From: a bacterium
GTDB taxonomy: Bacteria; Chloroflexota; Dormibacteria; Aeolococcales; Bog-877
NCBI GenBank assembly: GCA_021801645.1
Contig: JAJYXT010000062.1
Coordinates: forward strand, 1 to 43,120
Reading direction: 5' to 3'
DNA length: 43,120 nucleotides
This document shows positions 8,923 through 17,235 of this stretch, in pieces. Each line of letters begins with the position of its first letter. Within the stretch, counting starts at the first letter, position 1. The notes under the pieces are model-generated. The model was not told the origin of the DNA and made no database searches. It saw only the letters and a program-made list of their open reading frames with translations. Made by a program: the position numbers and the translations under genes.

Positions 8923-10251
8923 ATGCCCCCACGTCCCCGGGTCGAGTTCGACGCGTACGAGGTGCTCGGCGCCAAGCCCACCGACAGCTGGAACGAGCTG
9001 AGACGGCAATACCGCGCCCGGGCCAGGGAGCTCCACCCCGATGTCCAGGCCCAGCGGCACGAGACGACCAGGTTGGAGGAGGAGCGGGCCACCCGGCTCT
9101 TCACCAGGCTGCAGGCCGCCTGGGCTCTGGTCGGCACCCCCGAGCGTCGCGCCGCCTACGACCTGAGGCGGAAGCCGGCACCCCCCAAGCGGTCGCGCCG
9201 AGCGCCGTCGTGGCCCTTTGGCCCGGTGGCTGGAGTGCTGCTGCGGGCCGGCCCCGGAGACCTCCACATAGCCATCCCGGGAGGGGGCTGGGACCTCAGC
9301 CTGGCCAAGTTCGCGGCTCAGGTTGAGCTGGGGGCCGCACCGGCGCTGCTCATCGGCGACCTGCCGCCCCACCGCGAGGTGCGCGAGGCCCTCCTTGGTC
9401 TGCCCTTCATCGAGCGGGGCCGGCTGGCGGCGATGGTAGGTATCGAGGTGCCCTTCGAGGAGCGGGCGGAGGCGGGGAAGGCCGTGGACGACGAGGGCGC
9501 TTGGAAGCTCGACCAGGTTCGGCGGTGCCTGGGCGCCTGGGCAACGACGGGGATGGGCTCCCCCGGGGAGGTGCCGTACCGGCGGGAGCTGCTTCTGATG
9601 GGGCGCCTCTCACTTCGCGGCTTCGAGCTCAACCTCCCGCACCCGGCGGGCCTGACTCAGCTCCAGGAGCCCCGGCCTCGCGACCGGGCCGAGGCAGCCT
9701 CCCGGCGCGGCTCCCACCTTTGGAAGCTGCTCCTCCCGCCACCCTCCGTTGTCCTGGCGGCGGCCTACAGCGGTGACCGCGAGCTTCGGGAGGCGCTGGC
9801 GGTCGGGTGGTTCGACCCCCTCCGCCCTGGGGGGGCCTCTCCCGCTCTCCTGCGTTTTCTCGCCGGACGCCGCCCGCGCGCCGACCACCATGAGCCACTG
9901 TGGGGCTCCTCCCTGGACTCGGTGGGGCGGGACACCCCCGGGGCGGCCGACCTCCGACTCTTCGCCGCCGCCTTCGAATGGCTGGTCGCCGGGGTGGTCC
10001 CCGACCGGCTCCCCTGGGGCGATGCTGGCGCGGCCTGCGGACGCGACCGACGGCTGGCGGACCATGCGGCAAGGCTTATGGCCCTGGTGATCGCAGCCCT
10101 GGAGAGTGGACCGGGAGAGCTGGTGTCCCTGAGGGGCAACCTGGTCACCCTTCGCCTGGGCGCCGCGGGGGAGGCGCCCGCGGCGGCGGCCGCTGCCGAG
10201 CAGGCTCTGGAGCGCTCGGTGGGATTCAAGGTGGCTGTTGGGCTCCAGTAG
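8923..10251 (+). CDS. DnaJ (J)-domain protein with a large uncharacterised C-terminal region
   Basis: Residues 9-70 form a J domain: FDAYEVLGAKPTDSWNELRR, then the HPD signature at H38-D40 in RELHPDV, ending in AAYDLRRKPAPPKRSRR. J domains stimulate the ATPase of an Hsp70 partner. The remaining 360 or so residues contain no G/F linker, zinc-finger or CTD substrate domain of classical DnaJ, and I do not recognise them. They include a basic linker, a segment starting WPFGPVAGVLLRAGPGDLHIAI, and a C-terminal alanine-rich helix. There is no signal peptide or clear membrane helix. The gene follows ccdA by 31 bp and is probably co-transcribed. A role as a specialised co-chaperone is inferred from the J domain only. 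Confidence 0.8.
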   Translation: MPPRPRVEFDAYEVLGAKPTDSWNELRRQYRARARELHPDVQAQRHETTRLEEERATRLFTRLQAAWALVGTPERRAAYDLRRKPAPPKRSRRAPSWPFGPVAGVLLRAGPGDLHIAIPGGGWDLSLAKFAAQVELGAAPALLIGDLPPHREVREALLGLPFIERGRLAAMVGIEVPFEERAEAGKAVDDEGAWKLDQVRRCLGAWATTGMGSPGEVPYRRELLLMGRLSLRGFELNLPHPAGLTQLQEPRPRDRAEAASRRGSHLWKLLLPPPSVVLAAAYSGDRELREALAVGWFDPLRPGGASPALLRFLAGRRPRADHHEPLWGSSLDSVGRDTPGAADLRLFAAAFEWLVAGVVPDRLPWGDAGAACGRDRRLADHAARLMALVIAALESGPGELVSLRGNLVTLRLGAAGEAPAAAAAAEQALERSVGFKVAVGLQ

Positions 10252-10321
10252 CCGCCGGGCGTCACGCCACCTTTGCGGCCCTGTGACCGCCCAATCAGGC
10301 CCGGTGGCCTAGTGTCGGGGC

Positions 10322-10351
10322 ATGTCCAGAGCGCAGCCGGGGGCCCGGTGA
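10322..10351 (+). CDS. Putative 9-residue leader micro-ORF upstream of EAL gene
   Basis: An ATG at 10322 lies 6 nt after a TAGTGT -10 hexamer (10310-10315) and opens a 9-codon frame, MSRAQPGAR. Its TGA (10349-10351) overlaps the GTG at 10348 of the EAL gene as GTGA. If expressed it would be a leaderless micro-ORF translationally coupled to the downstream gene. This rests on layout only, with no family support. Confidence 0.3.
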   Translation: MSRAQPGAR

Positions 10352-12444
10352 GCGCCGCGGAGGCCCGCGCGGGTCCCCGGCGGTGGATGTCCCGGTGGCT
10401 TGGCGGCGACTCGGCTGCCCGCGCCGCGCTTCTCCTGGGGGCGGCGGGCCTGGCGTCCATCCCGCTCGACCGCCTGGCGCTGCCCGGCGGCACTACCGGT
10501 GAGCAGATCTACGCCTCCGCGCTGGCCACCGGCTGCGGACTGGTGAGCCTCCTCCTCTTCGAGGAGCAGTTGCTGGGCCGGCCCGGGCCTCGGCAGCTGG
10601 GACTCTGCGGGACCTTCCTCGTCCTGACGGCGATGGCCGTCGCCTGGGCCACCGCGTACTCGCCGGGGGTGCGGCTGGGGACGGGCTTCATCTCCGCCCG
10701 CCTGGCCTGGTACCTGGCGCTGGCGGTGGGGCTGGCGCTCTCCCTGGGAACCCCCGGGCGGCCCTGGGAGTGGGCCGCCCAGCGGCTGCGTCGCAGCACA
10801 CCGGTCTATGCCCTGGTGGCTGGCTCGATGGGCGTCGTCGTGGGCGGGACCGCGCTCCTGGGCGCCGTGCTCATAACCAGGGTCGGGGACATCGGCCCCG
10901 AGGTGGACTCCAGCTGGCTCTCCCTGGCCGCCACGGGAGTTCTCCTGACCTTGGTGGTGGGGCGCTGGTCCGCCCTCAGCCCCACCGAGAGATGGACGCT
11001 GGTCGCCGGGATCCTGGCGGTGGACGGCCTTCTGGTGGACCTGGTGGGGGGAGGCGCCGGCTCCCTGGGCGGCGGGATGGGCTGGCTGGAGACAGCGGCC
11101 GGAGTGGGCCTGCTCATCGGGGTCCTCTCCTCCCACATGTACTCGGCAGAGCACCGTCTGCTGGTGGTGGAGACCGCGGAACGAGAGCTGCTGCGGCAGA
11201 TGGTCCAGGGAACGGGCGGCGGCGGGGACCCCGCCGCCGCGGGTCTGCACGTGTGCCGGGAGTTGGTCCGGCTGCGCGGCACGGCCGCAGCCCACGTGAT
11301 CGCGATCGGAGGGGCTGAGGGAGCGGTCCCGGTCGCCTCCTACCCGCCCCAGCCGGAGGATTACCCCGCCCCGGTCGGTCGCCGACTTCCGGAGCAGCGC
11401 TCTCGCGACCTCAGCGCCCGGGCCGCGGTCGGCCCGTGGATTGAGGGCACCAGTGCCGCCGCCCGCCAGGCGGAAGACCCGGGCCTGCGCGACTACTGGC
11501 TGACATTCACCCGGATGGGGATCGAGGCCTTCGCCTACGCCCCCATCCGCCACCGCGGCAAGGCCGTGGGTCTGCTGGTGGCCGGAGTGGGAGGAAGCGG
11601 GGCAGAGGCGGCCAGCGAACGGCTCCTGGAGCTGCTGCCATCCCTCACCGACTTCGCTACAGCTCTGGGAGGGCCGATGGCGCCGCTCCTGGACCGGGAG
11701 GCGGGTGGAGGCCGCCTGGGGGTGGCGGTGCGCCAGGCCCTCGATACGGGCGACTTCTACCCCGTCTTCCAGCCGATCGTCGACCTGGCCGAGGGGGAGC
11801 TGGTGGGCTACGAGGCTCTAACTCGCTTCGCTGAGGAACTCACGCCGGACGCCGCCTTCCGGGCGGCGGCCCGGGCCGGGATCCAGCGGGAGCTGGAGCT
11901 GGCCACCCTGCGTCTCGCGCTGCGGCAGGGCGGGTCCCTGCTGCAACCGGGCCAGTTCCTCTCTGTGAACTTGTCGCCGGAGGTCCTGGTGTCCGCCGGT
12001 GGGGAGCTGGGCCGCCTCCTGCACCGGCGGCGGCACGATGTGGTGGTGGAGATCACCGAACACAGCCAGGTGGCCGATTACGACGAGCTCCGGACCGCCG
12101 TGGGCCGCCTCGGGCCCAGGGTCCGCCTGGCCGTGGACGATGCCGGGGCGGGCTACTCCAGTCTCCGTCACATCCTGGAGCTGCGGCCGAGCTTCGTCAA
12201 GCTTGACTTGAGCCTGGTCCAGGGGATGGAGCAGGACCCAGCGCGCGAGGCGCTGGCGGCGGGGATGCAGCACTTCGCCGAGCGCAGCGGCTTCCAGCTC
12301 ATCGCCGAGGGAGTCGAGAACCACAGGGAGCTGGCGCAGCTGCGCTCCTTGGGTGTCCGGCTGGGTCAGGGCTACCTCCTGGGTCGGCCCCTCCCGCTGG
12401 CCGGGGCTCGCCGCCTCAGGGTGCCGGCGAATCACTTAGGTTAG
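10348..12444 (+). CDS. Membrane-anchored GAF-like/EAL cyclic-di-GMP phosphodiesterase
   Basis: The N-terminal 270 or so residues hold about eight hydrophobic segments forming an integral-membrane sensor of MASE type. A GAF-like region follows (about 290-430), then an EAL domain from about residue 470. The EAL domain retains the catalytic and metal residues: E489 in GYEALTRF, the Asn of NLSP, the Glu of VEITEH, the DD of VDDAGAGYSS, the Lys of FVKLDLSLV and the Glu of IAEGVEN. It should therefore hydrolyse c-di-GMP to pGpG. The usual DDFGTGYSS reads DDAGAGYSS here. There is no GGDEF domain. I chose GTG 10348, preceded by a G-rich ribosome site; a TTG at 10273 would add 25 unlikely residues. 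It ends where the MFS promoter begins. Confidence 0.9.
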   Translation: MSAAEARAGPRRWMSRWLGGDSAARAALLLGAAGLASIPLDRLALPGGTTGEQIYASALATGCGLVSLLLFEEQLLGRPGPRQLGLCGTFLVLTAMAVAWATAYSPGVRLGTGFISARLAWYLALAVGLALSLGTPGRPWEWAAQRLRRSTPVYALVAGSMGVVVGGTALLGAVLITRVGDIGPEVDSSWLSLAATGVLLTLVVGRWSALSPTERWTLVAGILAVDGLLVDLVGGGAGSLGGGMGWLETAAGVGLLIGVLSSHMYSAEHRLLVVETAERELLRQMVQGTGGGGDPAAAGLHVCRELVRLRGTAAAHVIAIGGAEGAVPVASYPPQPEDYPAPVGRRLPEQRSRDLSARAAVGPWIEGTSAAARQAEDPGLRDYWLTFTRMGIEAFAYAPIRHRGKAVGLLVAGVGGSGAEAASERLLELLPSLTDFATALGGPMAPLLDREAGGGRLGVAVRQALDTGDFYPVFQPIVDLAEGELVGYEALTRFAEELTPDAAFRAAARAGIQRELELATLRLALRQGGSLLQPGQFLSVNLSPEVLVSAGGELGRLLHRRRHDVVVEITEHSQVADYDELRTAVGRLGPRVRLAVDDAGAGYSSLRHILELRPSFVKLDLSLVQGMEQDPAREALAAGMQHFAERSGFQLIAEGVENHRELAQLRSLGVRLGQGYLLGRPLPLAGARRLRVPANHLG

Positions 12445-12446
12445 GC

Positions 12447-12478
12447 TTGACAAAAAGATTTGTCCGGAGCTAATCTTT
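12447..12478 (+). promoter_or_regulatory. Sigma-70 promoter and MarR-type operator of the MFS-marR operon
   Basis: TTGACA (12447-12452) and TAATCT (12471-12476) are 18 bp apart. Superimposed is an inverted repeat, AAAGATT (12454-12460) and AATCTTT (12472-12478), perfect over 7-bp arms with an 11-bp spacer. The right arm covers the -10. A repressor bound here would block RNA polymerase, and the MarR gene at the end of the operon is the natural candidate. Confidence 0.7.
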
Positions 12479-12524
12479 CCCCGAGGCCGGCCGTGGGGCC
12501 GGTGGAGTCAAGAGGTCCCCCTTG

Positions 12525-14171
12525 ATGGATTCGGTACACCCGTCGGTCATGCTCTCCCAACGCGCCCGCCTGGCCATCGTCGGCGCGGTGATGCTGGGGC
12601 TGTTTCTCTCGGCGCTAGACCAGACCGTGGTGGGGACCGCCCTCCCGACCATAGTCACCGACCTCGGGGGCAACAGCGTCTACGTGTGGGTGGTGACCGC
12701 CTACCTGCTCACCAGCACGGTAACCGTGCCCGTCTACGGCAAGCTCTCGGACATCTTCGGGCGCAAGGTGATGCTGATCATCGGGATCTCGCTCTTCCTG
12801 ATCGGCTCCGCCCTCTCCGGCCTCTCCCAGAACATGGGGGAGCTGATCGCCTTCCGTGGTCTCCAGGGGCTGGGCGCCGGCGCCCTCTTCCCCATCTCCC
12901 TGGCGGTCATCGGGGACCTCTTCACCCCCCGGGAGCGGGGCAAGTACCAGGGATTCTTCGGGGCGGTGTTCGGGGTCTCCTTCCTGATTGGTCCCTTCCT
13001 CGGCGGCTTCATCACCGACAACATCAGCTGGCACTGGGTCTTCTACGTCAACGTGCCGATCGGGATCGTGGCCCTGGCGGTGATCGGAGCCATCCTCCCC
13101 AACCACCGCTCCGACGGGCCGCGGCCCAAGATCGACTTCCTGGGGACCGCGGTGTTCACCGCCGCCGTGGTCCCCCTGCTGGTGGGACTCACCGAGAAGG
13201 GTCTCACCAACACCTCGGGCCAGGCGGTGGGCTGGATCACCTGGCAGGTGGGGGGGCTGCTCGCCCTCTCCGCGGTGCTGGCGGTGGTGTTCGTGCTCAT
13301 CGAGGCCCGGGTGCCGGAGCCTATCGTGCCCCTGGACCTGTTCCGGATCCGCACCTACTGGTCCTCCCAGGCGGCGATGTTCCTCCTCTCCTTCGCCTTC
13401 TTCATCGGGGTGATCTTCCTGCCCCGGTATTACCAGGCGGCCCGCGGGATCAGCGCCACCGCCTCCGGTTACATGCTCTGGCCGCTGCTCGTCGGGCTCA
13501 TGGGCACCAGCATCCTGGCTGGGCTGGTGATCAGCCGGACCGGCAAGTACAAGTGGATGCTGGTGGGGGCCATGGTGGTTGCCGGGGTGGGCATGCTGCT
13601 CATGACCCAGCTCAACGCCACCACCTCGGACTGGACGCTCTGGACCTGGATGCTGATCATGGGTGTGGGCATCGGGCCTTCGATGTCCGCCTACACGGTG
13701 GTGGTGCAGAACGCCGTGCCCCAGCGGCTCATCGGAGTGGCCACCAGCAACCTGACCTTCTTCCGGCAGGTCGGGGGCTCGATCGGGCTGGCGGTGGCCG
13801 GCACCTATCTAGCCTCCAGCTTCAGCTCCCAGCTGCCCAAGAACCTGGCCAAGGGAGGGGTGCCTTCCCAGCTGTACTCGCACTTCAGCAGTGACGGCGG
13901 CAGCAGCCTCACCGGGGTGGGCAATCTGGGGCTCCAGCTGCAGCACGTGCTTCCAGCCCCCCTGCAGCACCTCATCCCGGCCATCGTGTTCGCCATCCAC
14001 CAGAGCCTGGCCCAGGCCATCGGGGGAAGCTTCTGGCTGGGGGTGGGAGCCACGGTCCTGGCGGTGATCGCCAGCCTGTTCATGCGGGAGGTGCCTCTGC
14101 GCACCCACATGGGGCCGGCTCCCCAGCCGGCGCCGGGCGCGGAGTCGGCCGAGCTGGTGACGGTGCACTGA
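12525..14171 (+). CDS. DHA2-family (EmrB/QacA-like) 14-TM drug:H+ antiporter
   Basis: The 548-residue MFS protein has 14 predicted membrane segments, the DHA2 signature LSALDQTVVGTALPTIV in TM1, motif A-like GKLSDIFGRKVML between TM2 and TM3, and a motif-C-like GVSFLIGPFLGG in TM5. Such proteins export drugs or toxic amphiphiles using the proton gradient. The ATG at 12525 has AGAGG about 9 nt upstream; a TTG one codon earlier is possible. A strong promoter with an overlapping palindrome lies 50 bp upstream. The next gene, a MarR regulator, starts one base after the stop codon. That arrangement is typical of a substrate-induced exporter under autogenous MarR control. Confidence 0.94.
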   Translation: MDSVHPSVMLSQRARLAIVGAVMLGLFLSALDQTVVGTALPTIVTDLGGNSVYVWVVTAYLLTSTVTVPVYGKLSDIFGRKVMLIIGISLFLIGSALSGLSQNMGELIAFRGLQGLGAGALFPISLAVIGDLFTPRERGKYQGFFGAVFGVSFLIGPFLGGFITDNISWHWVFYVNVPIGIVALAVIGAILPNHRSDGPRPKIDFLGTAVFTAAVVPLLVGLTEKGLTNTSGQAVGWITWQVGGLLALSAVLAVVFVLIEARVPEPIVPLDLFRIRTYWSSQAAMFLLSFAFFIGVIFLPRYYQAARGISATASGYMLWPLLVGLMGTSILAGLVISRTGKYKWMLVGAMVVAGVGMLLMTQLNATTSDWTLWTWMLIMGVGIGPSMSAYTVVVQNAVPQRLIGVATSNLTFFRQVGGSIGLAVAGTYLASSFSSQLPKNLAKGGVPSQLYSHFSSDGGSSLTGVGNLGLQLQHVLPAPLQHLIPAIVFAIHQSLAQAIGGSFWLGVGATVLAVIASLFMREVPLRTHMGPAPQPAPGAESAELVTVH

Positions 14172-14172
14172 G

Positions 14173-14655
14173 ATGGCTCCGGGCACCACGGCTCAGACCG
14201 GCTCCCAGCGGCTGCTGCGGGAACAGGCCATGGAGGGCCTGGATCGGCTGGCATGCCGCCAGTGGCGGCAGGGGGCGACCACCCATATGGACCGGCGGGG
14301 CCTGTCCCTCCATCAGCTCCACCTCCTGAGGTCCCTTCAGGGCGTCGGGCCGCTCACCGTCGGGCAGCTGGCGGAGCGGCTACAGGTGAGCATGCCCTCG
14401 GCCAGCCTGATGCTGGACCGGCTGGAGGAGCAGGGCCTCACGACCCGGACCAGAGACGCCGAGGACCGGCGGCTGGTCCACGTCCAGCTCACGGAGAAGG
14501 GGGAGGCCGAAGTCCGCGCGGCGGCCGGATTCAAGCGGGAGGTGGTGGGCCGCGTGTTGGCCCAATTCACCCAGGCCGAGCTCGAGTCCCTCCTCACCGT
14601 GCTGGGCGCCGTGGAGCGGGCGCTGGACGAGCTTCTCGCCGATCCGGTCCCCTGA
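14173..14655 (+). CDS. MarR-family transcriptional repressor
   Basis: The 160-residue protein contains a winged helix-turn-helix. It runs SLHQLHLLRSLQ, LTVGQLAERLQVSMPSASLMLDRLEEQGL (recognition helix), and the wing TRDAEDRRLVHVQLTEKG. Helices that would form the dimer interface flank it. MarR proteins repress adjacent genes and release DNA on binding phenolic or lipophilic ligands, which are often exporter substrates. It starts one base after the MFS stop codon, so the two are translationally coupled. The 7-bp-arm palindrome at 12454-12478 is its probable operator. Its stop is 3 bp from the stop of the convergent GGDEF gene. Confidence 0.93.
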   Translation: MAPGTTAQTGSQRLLREQAMEGLDRLACRQWRQGATTHMDRRGLSLHQLHLLRSLQGVGPLTVGQLAERLQVSMPSASLMLDRLEEQGLTTRTRDAEDRRLVHVQLTEKGEAEVRAAAGFKREVVGRVLAQFTQAELESLLTVLGAVERALDELLADPVP

Positions 14656-14658
14656 TCC

Positions 14659-16569
14659 TCAGGCCCGGACGGCCCGGTTGCCACCCCGACGCTTGGCGGC
14701 GTACATGGCCGAGTCCGCCTCCTGCAGCAGCTTGGTCACGGTGCGGCCGTGGTCGGGGAAGGCCGCGATGCCTACCGAGGCCGTGACCTTGGGGATGGCG
14801 GAGCCCGGAGGCAGGGGGATGCGGGCCAGGCGGATCCGAAGCTGGCGCGCCACTCGCCGTGCCCCCTCGGGGCCGGCGTCGTGCAGCAGGAGCACGAACT
14901 CCTCACCACCGTAGCGCACCGCCGCGTCCTCGGCCCGGATGGATCGCTGCAGCTCCAGGGCCACCGCCCGGAGTACTGAGTCACCGGCCGCGTGGCCGCA
15001 GCTGTCATTGAGCTTCTTGAACTTGTCCAGGTCGATCATGAGCAGCATCAGTTGCCGCCCCGAGCGCTCCGCCAGAGCCAGCTCCCGTCTCCCGGCATCC
15101 CGCAGCCAGCGGGTGTTGAGCAGCCCGGTGAGGGGATCGGTGATGGCGTGCTGGAGCTGCTCGGAGTAGAGCTGGGCGTTGCGCCAGGCCGCCGCCGCCA
15201 TGTGCACGATCAGAGTCGCCATGGTCAGCTCCTGGGCGGTGAAGGCGTCGCGGCGGAAGCGGGTCACGTTGACCACCCCGATGCGGTGGTCCCCGGCCAC
15301 CATGGGGATGACCAGCATCGACTCGTCGTCGGGCGCTGTGCCCGGCACGTGCCCGGCGGCCGGGTGGGAGTCGGCGTCGCTGATCAGTTGGGGGGTGCCG
15401 AGGTCGAAGGCCCACCCGGTGATCCCCGCAGACAGCGAGAACGAGTGCCCCATGACCCCGGCCACGTACGAGGGCTCGGCGCTGGAACGGGCCAAAAGCG
15501 GTCGGAAGCGGAGCGCGTCCCAGTCCGCCTGGTAGATTGCTAGACCGTCGCAGGGCACCAGCCGCTCCAGCTGGTCGGCGGCGGTCTCCAGCACCTGTTG
15601 CGGGTCCTGCTCTCCCTGAAACGAGCGGGCCGCGTGGCCCAGCGCCTCGGCGAGCGGAAGCTCGGCCGCCGGACCGTCCGAGGCGGGCTCGGAGATCGCC
15701 ACCCGGAGCCTGGGGCTGCGGGCCACGGCCTCCTCCAAGCCCAGCACCTGTTTGGGGAGCAGCAGCTCCTGGGCCCCGGGGCCGGCGACGACCGGCACCG
15801 TCCCGAAGAGGGGCCCATGACCGTACTCGACTCCCAGCTCCATGAGACGATCCAGCTCGGCCCTGGTGGACACCCCGCCGGCGACCAGGATGGCCCCCGT
15901 CCCGTTGCAGAACTCCAGCAGTCCCCGGAGCGCCGCCGCCAAGCCGGGATCGTGCTCCACCCCCTCCACCAGGCTGCGGTCCACGTGGACCAGATCCGGG
16001 TGGAGCCGGGCCAGGACCGAGATCCGCATGCGCCCCTCCCCCACCTCGGCGAGGGACACCCGATACCCGCGGAGGCGAAGGTCGAGGGCCAGCTCCGCCG
16101 TGGGGGCGGCGACCTCGAGCTCGTCCTGTTCGCTGAGCTGCCAGACGACGCTGGAGCGGGCGATGCCGTTGGCCCCCAGATGCCGTCCCAGGAGCGCCCC
16201 CAGCCCGGGCCGGCTCCGCCGGCGAGCAGTGAGGTTGATGAGTACCCCGGCCGGTGCCACCCGGTGGGCAACCCCCAGCTGGGCTCGGATCACGGCGTCG
16301 TCCAGGGCATCGGCGACCCCGTAGGCGTCGGCGGCCGCCCAGATGTCGTCCCTGGAAGGGAGGGCGTCCAGCCGGGGAAGCCGCCAGCGGAGCTCGTAGG
16401 CCATCACCGCCCGATCCGCGAGCCGCCGCAGCGGCTCGGCGGTGATCTTGAGACCATCGGGGGCCAAAAGCTGGCGCAGGGCGAGCTCCTGGCCCTCTTG
16501 TGGAGGGGGGGTGGCTAGAGGAGTCTCCCAGGGCCCGTCCCCTGGATCACGGCTGAGAAGGGTGGCCAC
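14659..16569 (-). CDS. Degenerate EAL - GAF - GGDEF diguanylate cyclase
   Basis: The 636-residue soluble protein has an unusual order. A degenerate EAL-like domain (about 38-265) comes first, then GAF (about 300-465), then GGDEF (about 475-632). The cyclase active site is GGEEF (554-558), with an intact inhibitory RxxD (RAED, 545-548) five residues before it, so it should make c-di-GMP with product feedback. In the EAL part, the EAL motif reads YELRW, the DDFGTG loop reads AEVGEG, the catalytic Lys position reads VHVDRS, and AEGVE reads AGGVS. It is therefore probably a sensor rather than a phosphodiesterase. The GTG at 16569 is 6 nt after a CAAGAT hexamer (16576-16581). It lies 45 bp downstream of the CPBP gene. 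Confidence 0.92.
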   Translation of the reverse strand: MATLLSRDPGDGPWETPLATPPPQEGQELALRQLLAPDGLKITAEPLRRLADRAVMAYELRWRLPRLDALPSRDDIWAAADAYGVADALDDAVIRAQLGVAHRVAPAGVLINLTARRRSRPGLGALLGRHLGANGIARSSVVWQLSEQDELEVAAPTAELALDLRLRGYRVSLAEVGEGRMRISVLARLHPDLVHVDRSLVEGVEHDPGLAAALRGLLEFCNGTGAILVAGGVSTRAELDRLMELGVEYGHGPLFGTVPVVAGPGAQELLLPKQVLGLEEAVARSPRLRVAISEPASDGPAAELPLAEALGHAARSFQGEQDPQQVLETAADQLERLVPCDGLAIYQADWDALRFRPLLARSSAEPSYVAGVMGHSFSLSAGITGWAFDLGTPQLISDADSHPAAGHVPGTAPDDESMLVIPMVAGDHRIGVVNVTRFRRDAFTAQELTMATLIVHMAAAAWRNAQLYSEQLQHAITDPLTGLLNTRWLRDAGRRELALAERSGRQLMLLMIDLDKFKKLNDSCGHAAGDSVLRAVALELQRSIRAEDAAVRYGGEEFVLLLHDAGPEGARRVARQLRIRLARIPLPPGSAIPKVTASVGIAAFPDHGRTVTKLLQEADSAMYAAKRRGGNRAVRA

Positions 16570-16614
16570 GGGCTGATCTTGGCAGCCGCAGCTCGGACCC
16601 AGTTCACATACCGG

Positions 16615-17235
16615 TTACGGCTCTGTCGCCCTGGGTGAACCGCTGGGCAACGGCAGCCCCGGCCAGGCCAGCGTCATCTCCGAGAAGACCAGATGGCAGA
16701 TCACCACCGGCAGAAGCGACCCTGAACGGCGGCGGATCCATGTGGTCGCCAGCCCCAGGGGCAGGGCGCCCATCACCAGCAGGGGGTTTTGCGTCGGCAG
16801 CTGGGCGGCGGCGTACCCGACGGCCGAGCCCCACACCGTCCCCGCCTCCGCGATCCAGCCCCCAGATCTCCAGAAGACCTCCTCGCCCAGCACCGCGGGA
16901 ACGCTCAGCACCACCCGAGTCGAGGTGGGAGAGGATGCCACAGCTCGCTCGAGCCACTCCAGGGAGCCGGCCAAAGCTGAGATGCGGCCGGCCATCACTG
17001 CCCCCGCCCGGACTCCCAGGTGAAGGCCCCCACCCAGGCCCAGCGCCGCGGCCAGCCAGCGCCAGCCCCCGTGCCAGCTGGCGGACCGCGCCCTGGGGGC
17101 GGCGCTGAGCCCGGCCACCGTGAGCCCCAGGGTCATGACCGGCCAGAATCGCTGCGGGCGCCTCCGGGCGAGGCGCTCCGCCGAGGTCAGCACCAGCAGC
17201 CCTAAGACCTCGCGCCCGGAGGGGCCAGATCTCAT
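16615..17235 (-). CDS. CPBP-family intramembrane metalloprotease
   Basis: The 206-residue membrane protein belongs to the CPBP (CAAX protease / bacteriocin-processing, ABI) family. Visible signatures are EEVFWR (118-123), matching EExxxR, and a distal His in VVICHLVFSE (H181). The middle FxxxH motif reads YAAAQ here, so one ligand looks altered and activity is uncertain. About five hydrophobic segments are present. Its ATG overlaps the stop codon of the upstream split-barrel gene (ATGA), so the two are coupled. The substrate is unknown; roles in the family include prenyl-protein processing and self-immunity. Confidence 0.78.
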   Translation of the reverse strand: MRSGPSGREVLGLLVLTSAERLARRRPQRFWPVMTLGLTVAGLSAAPRARSASWHGGWRWLAAALGLGGGLHLGVRAGAVMAGRISALAGSLEWLERAVASSPTSTRVVLSVPAVLGEEVFWRSGGWIAEAGTVWGSAVGYAAAQLPTQNPLLVMGALPLGLATTWIRRRSGSLLPVVICHLVFSEMTLAWPGLPLPSGSPRATEP

